The position numbers and the translations under genes were made by a program. Below are positions 33,401-40,760 of a DNA stretch of 64,000 nt, in pieces. Origin of the DNA: Buxus sempervirens. Its lineage: Eukaryota > Streptophyta > Magnoliopsida > Buxales > Buxaceae. Numbering within the stretch: position 1 is the stretch's first letter; every line of letters starts with the position of its first letter. The stretch spans positions 441,501-505,500 of the forward strand of contig OX387195.1 in NCBI GenBank assembly GCA_947561395.2, given 5' to 3'. The notes below the pieces were generated by a model. The model was not told where the DNA came from and ran no database searches. It saw only the letters and a program-made list of their open reading frames with translations.

Positions 33401-35537
33401 TCAAATCAATGGTAACATTTATGGATAACATAATGAATTTGAGAGCAGCGGGTACTGAAATAATAAGTTTTTACTAACAACTGGTCTGCATCAGTGATCA
33501 TCTATTATTACTTATCTTTTCTCATAAATTATTAGTGATTTGAAAACTTAATTTAATAAGAAATGCGCTGATGTATGACAATTGTAGACAATGTGGTTTT
33601 AGCATACCAAGCGTAGAAGTAAATGTAATATAAATTATAAAGGGTACTTGGAATAAAAAAGTTTCAAAATGAGTGAAGCTAAGTATATGGAATGCAATTA
33701 TAGTACACATGGATACATGAGTGAAGCAATGTTAAGACTACAGAATTAAAGTATTCCCAAAAGTAACCACTTTATGATTTTATATTAATTCTCCATAAAT
33801 CAATACTTACAGGTAAGGATTTTGCAAATAGAATTATACACGGATGGCATGGAAACTTTCTAAAGTGCCGTGATCAATATATTGCAAGCAATCACTCTAA
33901 AATGTACATTCTATAAGAAAGTAACAAAGCATGCTATGATAAATGGAGATATATTGGGCAACAATGATTCCATTGCTGTTTTCCAGTACATTGTCTCAAA
34001 GACTGATTGCACTGTTTGTTTGTACTTTCTTTGATTTCAATGAATCTCCTCGTTAATTATCAAAAAAAAAATATTGGGCAACACAGATGAATGTATTCAT
34101 AAGAAGACCATAGCTGGGCTGGGGCACTGAGATGTGAAAACCTCGGAAAGTTGAGGTGAGAACATACTTATCTGAGAGTATCTAGGAATTGTCCCACTAC
34201 AAGAAAAGATAAAATAAATTAGGATAAGATTTTCCTCTCTAAATGATCTAAAAGGGCTAGAGGAAGGCCAAGGACCTGTATTTAATCCTTCAAAAATATT
34301 CTTGAATAGTCATAATTTGATTGAAATTTTTGGTTTTTAACAGAATAATATAGCAAAACAGGTTCATCTTGCCGATCTTACCTAGTTGGTTATGCCATTT
34401 GTTTGATGCAGATGTTGATACACCAAGGGAATACAAATAGATATTGTGTAGTATATATATGCACAAGCATATATGTACATACACATAAATGCATACATAT
34501 ACACACACAAACACATAGATAAACCTAGATAAAACACAAAGATTGGATAACTAAATAAAAATGGAGTAAAATATTGGATTTTTGCATTACTAGCAGGCCC
34601 TGATACTTAAATCAAGATTAACTCAAGAAAATGAATCAACTAAAACTTAAAACTAATGTTTTATTACTACTTAAAAAAGCAAGAATAATCAAGGAAAAAA
34701 TTAATGATGTTCAAAACAGAACATGAAGTCATACCTAGTAGATGACTTCCTCTTGGCTACAGATCCTTCCATTGTTAGGAAAAATTTTATTGAAAACGTA
34801 CTCCATAAGTTCTCTTTACCCTCTTTTTTTCCTTACGCTTTCACACAACTCGTGCCTGAGTTTAAGTGAATTCAATGCCTTTCTTTAGTGTACACACAAT
34901 AACATACATAAATAAACGTATATTTATTTTTAATAGCTACTATGTGTTCTCTCATTTGTCTTCGCATACTCTTTTTTCACTAAAATCGCTTAATCTACAA
35001 AGAGGTGACACGTCTATTACGCACGAATTGATCACCTAAGATGTAAGAAAGTTAACGATTAACCAGTTGAAATGCTTAAGCGAGCAGCCGGTGGTTCCCA
35101 GAGTAAAAATAAAATCAGTAAAGACATAGATTTAACTAAATCAAGTCCAATAATCACAGTTTGACGTCATACCAGTCCCGTGAGATCAGATTCGGTCATA
35201 CATTAAGATGCTTAAATCTAAAAGACATTACGGGTTTCAAGGTGAAAGATCAGAACTGATGTATGCACTAGCAGGAAGAGATCAGAACGAAAACGTGCGC
35301 CGGAAGACATGTAGGAAAACAAAGCCTAACACGTAGAAAGATCGAGAAAGAAAGAATTACCTCGAGTATTACGGAGATAACTATCAGATTCCTGGCAGTC
35401 CTCCGCCATCTTTGAGATCTCCTCTTCATTCTTGCATGAACGGAAGCTTCTTCCTTGGAAATGTGTTCCAATCTCTTCTCGAAATCCTCACCGCGTATTC
35501 TCAAGAGTCGATTCCAAATCCGGGACATTATTCCCAT
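15094..35537 (-). CDS. LNP: Lunapark protein, ER three-way-junction factor (five exons)
   Basis: Spliced host gene: exons 35361-35537, 17624-17768, 16520-16629, 15864-16305 and 15094-15407. Together 1188 nt give 395 residues. Plant Lunapark proteins sit in the ER membrane, act at tubule three-way junctions and are reported as E3 ligases acting on the RHD3 GTPase. Visible parts: basic N-terminus with [15 protein letters not shown] (residues 17-31), membrane segments at about 51-70 and 82-104, a charged helix [15 protein letters not shown] (109-123), [21 protein letters not shown] after it, a serine-rich linker, and the Lunapark zinc finger with Cys284, Cys287, Cys306 and Cys309 (CGNC...CPHC). 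The C-terminus is A/S/V/E-rich with repeated AASVET. An in-frame TAA lies three codons before the ATG, fixing the start; this N-terminus is shorter than in Arabidopsis as I recall it. Intron 1 is about 17.6 kb. Confidence 0.93.
15864..16305 (-). CDS. LNP: LNP exon 4
   Basis: Acceptor ATGCAG before 16305 and donor GTGAGC after 15864. Encodes [19 protein letters not shown] through the serine-rich linker to [19 protein letters not shown], the first half of the zinc finger. The finger is split by intron 4 in a glycine codon. Confidence 0.94.
16520..16629 (-). CDS. LNP: LNP exon 3
   Basis: Acceptor TTGCAG before 16629 and donor GTGATT after 16520. Encodes [16 protein letters not shown] to [10 protein letters not shown], the charged helix characteristic of the family. 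It has no ATG and is too short for an ORF scan. Confidence 0.93.
17184..17218. repeat. TATG microsatellite in LNP intron 2
   Basis: Repeated TATG / CATG units, about eight. A second simple tract of AAT and AAAT units lies at about 17497-17530. Neutral intronic repeats. Confidence 0.85.
17624..17768 (-). CDS. LNP: LNP exon 2
   Basis: Acceptor TTTTGCAG before 17768 and donor GTAAAT after 17624. Encodes [13 protein letters not shown]...LVSFTRM, covering the end of membrane segment 1 and all of segment 2, and leaves one base (T) to pair with GT of exon 3 as Cys108. Confidence 0.92.
17769..19740. other. LNP intron 1, 3'-side stretch without recognisable feature
   Basis: AT-rich intronic sequence with homopolymer runs and no coherent reading frame or terminal repeats. 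A short CA run is at about 18359-18371. Nothing further can be supported. Confidence 0.6.
19740..21340 (+). mobile_element. RTE-clade LINE remnant
   Basis: Decayed reverse-transcriptase sequence in sense. Recognisable pieces: ETWWWSD (about 19864), [13 protein letters not shown] (about 20331), the block around [14 protein letters not shown] (about 20452), [20 protein letters not shown] (about 20605), GLLQGSAIS (about 20830) and LFANDIVLV-like (about 20930), ending near [11 protein letters not shown] (about 21300). The order and wording match plant RTE-type elements rather than L1 ([30 protein letters not shown]). Many stops and frame changes; endonuclease part absent. Old insertion. Confidence 0.8.
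21341..21388. repeat. Inverted repeat, 12-bp perfect arms
   Basis: Arms TGGCATGCGGGG (21341-21352) and CCCCGCATGCCA (21377-21388) around 24 bases. A direct repeat GCAAAGAATTTTGTGTGATG (from 21323 and 21353, one change) overlaps it. It lies exactly where the RTE fossil breaks off, so it may mark a rearrangement. Confidence 0.85.
21457..22620 (-). mobile_element. 5'-truncated L1 LINE, 3' part of ORF2
   Basis: Inserted in the opposite direction to the big L1. The 3' poly-A appears as a T run at about 21459-21467. Minus-strand frames 22268-22597 and 21854-22159 read as the ORF2 C-terminal region: [25 protein letters not shown], then the zf-RVT-like [16 protein letters not shown] with [18 protein letters not shown]. 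The fragments are in different frames, so it is decayed. The RT core is absent. The right limit is approximate. Confidence 0.8.
22975..23570. mobile_element. Possible hAT-like MITE with imperfect inverted ends
   Basis: The left part (CTGTTAAACACCTAGGCAAA then GCTAGGTGACTTTTCC) reads as an imperfect inverse of the right part (GGAAAAAAGCCTAGC then GCATAGGTGTCAGTC up to about 23565). CCTAGG-type ends are common in non-autonomous hAT elements of plants. No 8-bp duplication confirmed. Confidence 0.35.
23977..23994. repeat. 18-bp target-site duplication of the L1 (left copy)
   Basis: TAGCCTTCAAAAAATAAT, repeated without change at 30829-30846 directly after the poly-A of the L1. It fixes both ends of the insertion. 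Confidence 0.96.
23995..24348 (+). repeat. L1 5' untranslated region with degenerate GACGAAGG repeats
   Basis: About 350 bp of repeated TCTCGACGAAGGC-like units with spacing near 24 bp and strong CpG content, unlike the AT-rich intron around it. Subunit repeats in a LINE 5' end often serve as internal promoter. Arginine-rich frames across it (for example 24063-24335) reflect the CGA/CGT repeats. Confidence 0.6.
24349..26808 (+). pseudogene. L1 ORF1 (nucleic-acid-binding protein), two internal stops
   Basis: One phase of 820 codons from [14 protein letters not shown], interrupted by TGA at 25288-25290 and TAG at 25567-25569. The N-terminal part [19 protein letters not shown]...LEWFFENVR and the middle part [20 protein letters not shown]...[17 protein letters not shown] resemble the DUF4283-type ORF1 of plant L1 elements. 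The downstream frame at the first stop reads VDTAE, so a small indel pair near 25290 is possible. A 28-base G run (26353-26380) encodes a polyglycine stretch in frame. I see no CCHC zinc knuckle. Confidence 0.75.
26353..26380 (+). repeat. 28-base G homopolymer in L1 ORF1
   Basis: An uninterrupted run of 28 G, read in frame as polyglycine. Such a run is unstable and a possible G-quadruplex. Its length may also be affected by sequencing. Confidence 0.85.
26811..26930 (+). CDS. 39-codon ORF between L1 ORF1 and ORF2
   Basis: ATG two bases after the ORF1 stop (26806-26808). The frame [17 protein letters not shown] runs 39 codons and ends in TGA at 26928-26930, overlapping the ORF2 start codon as ATGA. 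The stop-start overlap on both sides suggests ribosome reinitiation as the way ORF2 is reached. The peptide has no known domain and may only be a spacer. Confidence 0.45.
   Translation: MFLGSVVERILGADGSMVSPQVVTSHLVGGDRVGINGDL
26927..30595 (+). pseudogene. L1 ORF2, endonuclease / reverse transcriptase, two internal stops
   Basis: 1222 codons in one phase, with TGA at 28337-28339 and TAA at 28835-28837. Domains: APE-type endonuclease at about residues 1-230 ([26 protein letters not shown]), reverse transcriptase at about 440-760 ([45 protein letters not shown] at residues 689-692) and a C-terminal zf-RVT region ([18 protein letters not shown]). The endonuclease GDFN motif reads GNFN: residue 141 is Asn, codon 27347-27349, a G-to-A change at a likely catalytic residue. 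The copy is therefore probably inactive in the endonuclease as well as truncated in translation. Confidence 0.93.
30829..30846. repeat. 18-bp target-site duplication of the L1 (right copy)
   Basis: Identical to 23977-23994. Confidence 0.96.
30850..31850 (+). mobile_element. Old L1 reverse-transcriptase fragment
   Basis: Heavily decayed plus-strand RT sequence directly after the young L1. Pieces in several frames: [12 protein letters not shown] (about 31070), [10 protein letters not shown] (about 31381), [15 protein letters not shown] (about 31434) and [10 protein letters not shown]-like (about 31671). Wording follows L1 ([21 protein letters not shown]). Too broken for any product. Confidence 0.65.
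31860..32270 (+). mobile_element. Possible LTR-element fossil with initiator-Met primer site
   Basis: GGTATCAGAGCAGGTC at about 32239 matches the usual Ty1/copia primer-binding site (complement of initiator tRNA-Met), preceded by CCTACA and followed by an ATG. The upstream 300-400 bp may be an old LTR, but no second copy is seen. Weak call. Confidence 0.3.
32610..33930 (+). mobile_element. Second RTE-clade LINE remnant
   Basis: Decayed sense RT: DTKGPDV (about 32691), [20 protein letters not shown] (about 32746), [14 protein letters not shown] (about 32812), YCGIKLMI, then after an interruption at about 32955-33235 GLHQ (about 33484) and TYLFS. It follows the RTE order seen at 19.74-21.34 kb but is more decayed. 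The interruption looks like an inserted non-autonomous element. Confidence 0.6.
32955..33235. mobile_element. Inserted AAATTTCGGCGAAATTTC-type repeat element
   Basis: About 280 bp of repeated GAAATTTC, CGGCGAAATTTC and GGGGAAAT words in both orientations, interrupting the RTE remnant. The ends are loosely inverse (TTTTTTTAAGGTCAGAGAAA and the complement of TTTCCATCCTTGGTTAAAA). Probably a MITE; family uncertain. Confidence 0.35.
33964..34070 (+). mobile_element. Extremely short LINE insertion with 13-bp duplication
   Basis: 107 bp ending in a poly-A run, flanked by ATATTGGGCAACA at 33951-33963 and 34071-34083. A severely 5'-truncated LINE tail (TTGTTTGTACTTTCTTTGATTTC then A run). The perfect duplication makes the call firm although no coding part remains. 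Confidence 0.85.
34084..35360. other. LNP intron 1, 5'-side stretch
   Basis: AT-rich intronic sequence. A TATATG / CACACA simple tract lies at about 34450-34515. Nothing else recognised up to the exon 1 donor. Confidence 0.6.
35361..35537 (-). CDS. LNP: LNP exon 1
   Basis: Encodes residues 1-59, [12 protein letters not shown] to [10 protein letters not shown]. The exon ends ...CTCGAG followed by the donor GTAATT. The reading then continues into GTTATTGCA of exon 2, giving [11 protein letters not shown], as in known plant Lunaparks. Confidence 0.92.
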
Positions 35538-36315
35538 AGTTTGTTAGGGAAGTCGAACAGAAGTGCAGAGACAATTTCGGCGAAACTCTTGAAATTTAAG
35601 GATAATTAAAGAGAAGAGAGACGACGACGACCGAGTGTCCGGCGTTCTCTTTCCGACCCTAGGGCTCCCCCTTTCCTTTCAGTTCTTCTTCACTTATTAC
35701 AGACCAAGACCAATGTGTTGGAAACTTGCAAGACGTAATTATAGGCCATGTGCCGTGGCCATACTCTTTCATTTCATTTAGAAAATAAAATTTCTTATTA
35801 ACTCGCCGCTTGCAAGACGTAATTATAGGCCATGTGCCGTGGCCATACTCTTTCATTTCATTTAGAAAATAAAATTTCTTATTAACTCGCCGCTTACCAG
35901 GCGTTCAACGGATACCACTTGCGCGGTTGGCAGTTGCGCCAGTGGAAGCAATCCCAAAAGCATAAATGGGAAAAGGAGAAAAAATATATACCTTTCTTTC
36001 CTTGAAAAATGATGTACCTTTCTTTCCTTGAAAGTAACTAGGGACAGGAAATGTGTAATTAAATTACTGAACATCTACATAAGATAAATGTGTAATTAAA
36101 TTACTGAATATATGTATTACTGTTTACACAAGCTAATTCTTGGTGAATAAGAGAAGTCCACGTGACAACGTATAGGCCGAATTCTGAGAGTCAGACACGT
36201 GGAGTAATATGTGGTTGATGAAATGTGAAAGGACACTCATTTTTAGGCACGTGAGATTGCTGTGAGCGGGAAAATTCGAAAACAAATTAATTTCCGCGTG
36301 ATGAACAAAAACGAA
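35538..36315 (-). promoter_or_regulatory. LNP: LNP 5' untranslated and upstream region
   Basis: Minus-strand leader with an in-frame TAA three codons before the ATG and a CGTCGTCGTCTCTCTTCTC pyrimidine-rich stretch at about 35610, typical of plant leaders. No clean TATA box assigned. Upstream, a perfect 84-bp tandem duplication (35725-35892) interrupts the region, and a copia LTR begins at 36321 in divergent orientation. Transcription start not determinable by eye. Confidence 0.45.
35725..35892. repeat. Perfect tandem duplication, 2 x 84 bp
   Basis: Units 35725-35808 and 35809-35892 start CTTGCAAGACGTAATTATAG and end TTAACTCGCCG. No mismatch. It lies within about 200-350 bp upstream of the LNP start codon, so promoter spacing or elements may be doubled. 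Confidence 0.96.
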
Positions 36316-36320
36316 TTATA

Positions 36321-36702
36321 TATTGCAGCCTACAACATCTGCAGTTGTCATACACGCAGAGAAGCTCCAACCTAAGTCAGCAAGGTCAAAGATAAAATGT
36401 GGAAATAGATGATGTGTTCATTCTTTAGATTCTTATTAGGTTTATTTGGTTGATTTATTTAGTTCAACTTGCTGCTGTGTATTGTATCAGTTAGTTAGTT
36501 AGTTAGTTACATTAGCTAACTGCTACTGTGTCTCAGTTAGTTACATCAGTTAGTTTGTTACATTCTTTCCAATTGTACATAGTATATAAGCTTGATTACT
36601 GTAATTCATTCATTCGAGAGAAAGAGAATACAAATTCTTCTTCCATGTCTTTTGCTCTCTGATTCCTCTGTTCTTTATTCCCGATTTCTTCATTTACTTA
36701 CA
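36321..36702 (+). repeat. Left copia LTR
   Basis: 382 bp from TATTGCAGCC to ATTTACTTACA, with TATATAAG at 36593-36600 and a TTAG tetranucleotide run. Pairs with 44667-45044. Confidence 0.95.
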
Positions 36703-36720
36703 TGGTATCAAAGCAGTGAG
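36703..36720 (+). other. Primer-binding site, initiator tRNA-Met
   Basis: TGGTATCAAAGC directly after the left LTR, close to the usual TGGTATCAGAGC complement of plant initiator tRNA-Met, as expected for Ty1/copia. Confidence 0.85.
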
Positions 36721-39149
36721 CAACCATCATGGGAGATCCAGTAAACGATTCCAATAATCCTTCTTCTCTCAATACAGAAAATACCTCATCTAACACTGAC
36801 GGAGCCACTCGTTTCTTGAATCTCCATGACCCTTCCAACCCTTATCGATTGGAGAATGGAGATAATCCAGGAGTGAATCTTGTTGCAGAATTGTTGACCA
36901 TCGACATGATCTAGGGCAATGCGTAGGGCATTCCGAGCTAAGAACAAACTAGGTTTCATTTTGGGAACCATTACAAAGCCAACAGCAATGGATGATCCTC
37001 TTCTTGAAGTCTAGGAATGTTGTAAGGACATGATTGTTTCATGGATACAAAATTCTATTAGTAGTTCTCTAAAATCAAGCATTGCTTTCATAGATGATGC
37101 TCGAGAGATATGGATTGAACTGCAGGACAGATTTTCTCAGCAAAATGGGCCTAAAATATTTCAATTGAAGAAAGCTCTCTCAACTGTCCAGCAAGAACAA
37201 GATCCTGTGAGCATCTATTATGGTAAACTCAAAACCCTTTGGGACGAGCTCTCCGTGTATGATCCTATTCTTGACTGTGCTTGTGGGAAATTGAAGGTTC
37301 TTTTAGATTGACATCAACGTGACTGTGTTATATAGTTTTTAATGGGTCTCAATGACACTTATACTAATGTGCGAGACCAAATCATGTTTCTGGACCCTCT
37401 ACCTCCTCTCAACAAGGTCTTTTCCTTGATTCAACAACAGTAAAGACAACACCAAATGATTTCAATCGTCCCTTCCCCTGACTCTATGGCCTTAGCTACC
37501 AAAAAGACTTTTCCTACTGCCAAATTTGGAACCCGACCTGTAGCTACACAAAAACGTGAGCGACCTTTTTGTACCTATTGCAAAATACCTGGCCATATGC
37601 TTGAACAGTGTTTCAAGGTTGGAACTGCAGAGGCTCCCACTTGTACCCATTGTCATATGATAGGTCATATAGCTGATCAATGCTATAAGCTTTCCAACAG
37701 GACACAAGCTATATAAGTCAAAGAATCTTGTAGTTCAAGCAAATCAATCCAACATTTCCATTAATTCTGATCAGGAGGAAGATACAGACGAGAAGGTTGC
37801 ATTGACCAAAGGGCAGTATCACCAACTTCTGGCCTTGCTCAAACAGAAGGATATTTCAACTTTTCCACCTTCTTGCAATCAGATTCAATCCAACTTCACA
37901 TCCAAGCAAAATGTTTCTAGCCTTCCAAATATGTCTGGTATTCCTATTTCCTTATCCACTTACACACATGGCTCGCCCATTGCTCCTTTTATTTCTAGTA
38001 AAGTTCCTTGGATAATTGACACAGGTGCTACAGACCATATGGTCTACAGCACTTCCCTTTTTACTGCTATTACTGCAAAAGTTTCTTATTCTGTCAGATT
38101 GTCAAATGGCAATGAAGTTCCTGTAACCCATATTGGTATTGTTCAACTCACCAATACTATCATTTTGAAGGATGTGCTATTCGTTCCATCTTTTTCTTTC
38201 AACTTACTATCTGCTAAGAAGCTTTCCACCTCACTCACTTGTTGTCTTGTGATTTTTCCTACTGTTTGTTTTATTCAGGACCTAGTATCCTGGACAACGA
38301 TTGAATTGGGTGATGTCAGAAATGGGCTCTATCATTTACAGAATACCGAAGTGCATCCTTCAGCTCTAGCTTCTACAATTTCCAAATTTTTACATAAAGA
38401 TGTTAGCATTTCAGCTTCTGTTCTAAATAGCACTGTTGTTCCAGATCTATGGCATTGTCGCCTAGGTCATTTATCTTTTTCTAGACTTGTCTTGATTGAA
38501 GATCCTATTGTAAAGGACAACATTTCTGACAGTAATAAAACACCTTGTTGCATCTGCCCCATAGCTAAACAGCAGTGCCTTCCTTTTCATCTAGTTATCA
38601 TAAAGCTTCTACCATTCTTGAATTGTGTAAAACCCCGAATTTTCAGCAAATAAATAAATAATAACTAAATATGAATATTTGGTATGTCAATAAATTTGTC
38701 AAAATAAATTAGAGAATAAACTTAGAAATCTCGGAAGAAATCAAGTGACTAGATGTAAATTATCAAGGGAATGGTATTTTGGCCAATTCATATTAATTAT
38801 TGGTAAATAATTAAATACATAAATTAAGTTATTATTAGACTTGAGAAATAATGATAGATTTAAGTTGGGTTTAGATTGCCAATTAATAATGATATTTATA
38901 GCTTGATAAGTGGAATAAGGGCATAAGGATAAATATAGTCAATTTGGAACCTTAACTTGAGGAGATGAGAATTCTATAGAAGGATTTTAATTCTAATTAT
39001 CACAATGATAAGGGAGATTAGGAGAGTGGCGCAAAATCTGACCGTTAGATCGTGGTAGATCAAAGTAAGAATTAAGTAAATCCGAAATTGTGTTCTAATT
39101 GGATGGTTGTCTAATGGGTGATGCATGTGTGTTGCGTAGGATCGTGGGG

Positions 39150-39157
39150 TATAAAAG
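39150..39157 (+). promoter_or_regulatory. TATA box of B3
   Basis: TATAAAAG on the plus strand, about 525 bp into B3, with a donor-like site about 235 nt downstream (39388/39389). Confidence 0.5.
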
Positions 39158-40471
39158 AATAGGGTTTATACCCTAGAGGAATGATAAGCGTATATTCCAT
39201 CATATTGTATTTGGTTTGGGTATTAGACAGCCGAAGGAGAAAAACGAAAGGGAGAGAAAGACCGAAGAAGAAGAAGAGAAGAAGGAACATCTGTCTTGGG
39301 TTCTTCATCGCCTTAAGAGTGTTATTCTGTGTTTGAGAAGAGAATAAGGCTTTCTGTTCAGAGGAAGAAGAAGAACTCGTACAATCAGGTAGGTAGCACC
39401 AAGTTTTAACGTTCGTTTTGCGATCTTGAGATTGATCGAATCGTTGGCATGTTTTTATGATGTATCGATATATCTTTAGTTTGTTAATCACCTTATATAT
39501 GTGTTAGAATCACTTAGAACACGAAAAATTAGATTTACATAGTCGAGTAGCTGTTTTTGGTTGAGCGCCGACCTCTCTACGCTCAGCACTCCTAAGCGTT
39601 CCTCAGCGCTCGTTCAATAAATTAGAACGCTGTAGACCGCAAACTGACAAAAGGTTGGCGATTGATTTTGAACTACCGCTAACCCTAGACCGTCTGAGCG
39701 ATCTTGAGCGGTCTAAACAGAAAATCCAACTTTTCGTATTTTAATCCCTATTTCAATTCTAAACCATTTTTAATAAATTTTAATCGTTACATAAGGTGTT
39801 TTAGGACCAAAATAAATTATTAAATACCCTGTTTTGGCAGAAAAATAAATAGGGAATTATTTTGGGAAATTAGTTGCCTAAACTTGATCTTAAATAAGAA
39901 ATTCTAAGTTTAATGCAGATAAACCTTTATAGATTAGACTAATTAACTAAGAGACATTAATTTATATATCAGCAACCAGTTTTCTACAAATAGAGACCTT
40001 ATATCAGAAACCCAACCTAATCGAACTACCTTTGATAAATTTTAATTATCAGGACTATTAAGCCTTACTGGTAAGAGTTTAAACCAGAAACTACCTTATC
40101 GACATTGGAGAAAGGACACTATATACCTTTAGGCCTCATTAGTTAATTGAATTGGTCTACTCTAAGTTTCTCTACTAAAATAACACATACTTTATTATAC
40201 TGTGTCACCACCCCTAAATTCTACCTGAACTTCTTATTAAATAGCAAGAACCATATTATCCCTAAACTTACGTAAGTAGCAAGTATCTTATTACATCTAA
40301 ACTTTATTCTCTAAATTACTTTATAGCCTTTAATTATCACATAACTAGACTAGGCCATTATGATTACAAACTAATGAATTGAATTTGGAACAAGACTTTG
40401 GATTAATGATTGAAACATTAATCAACAACGATATAAACAGCAATGAAATACAAATTTCTGATATAATGGCT

Positions 40472-40760
40472 TGGTGGCCAGTTTTATTAATAACCTGCTT
40501 GGTGGCAGAGATTATTAACTTCTTGGTGGCAAAGATTATAACCTGCTTGGTGGCGGAGACCTTAACCCGCTTGGTGGCAGAGACCCTAACCCGTTTGGTG
40601 ACGGAGACCCAACCTGCTTGGTGGCAAAAATAACCCGCTTGGTGGCGGAGACCCAAACTGCTTGGTGGCAGAGATACCTGCTTGGTGGCGGAGACCCAAC
40701 TTTCTTGGTGGCAGAGATTACCCGCTTGGTGGCTGATATACCCGCTTGGTGGCGGAGACA
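40472..40760. repeat. CTTGGTGGC array, about 13 units
   Basis: About thirteen copies of GCTTGGTGGC followed by AGAGAC or CGGAGAC, spaced irregularly at roughly 16-37 bp. It produces repetitive frames on both strands. It is followed by a different set of short palindromic units of the CTCCTGCGGGAG type. B1 and B2 carry other words (CCATGATGG, CGTGTACTCG) in the corresponding region. Confidence 0.9.

Noticed and set aside
34450-34515. Minus-strand cysteine/tyrosine-rich frame ([16 protein letters not shown])
   Set aside because: Translation of a TATATG / CACACA simple repeat in the LNP intron.
40472-40760. CRISPR-like regular array
   Set aside because: Units are 10-16 bp with irregular short spacers in a plant LTR-like element; not a CRISPR.
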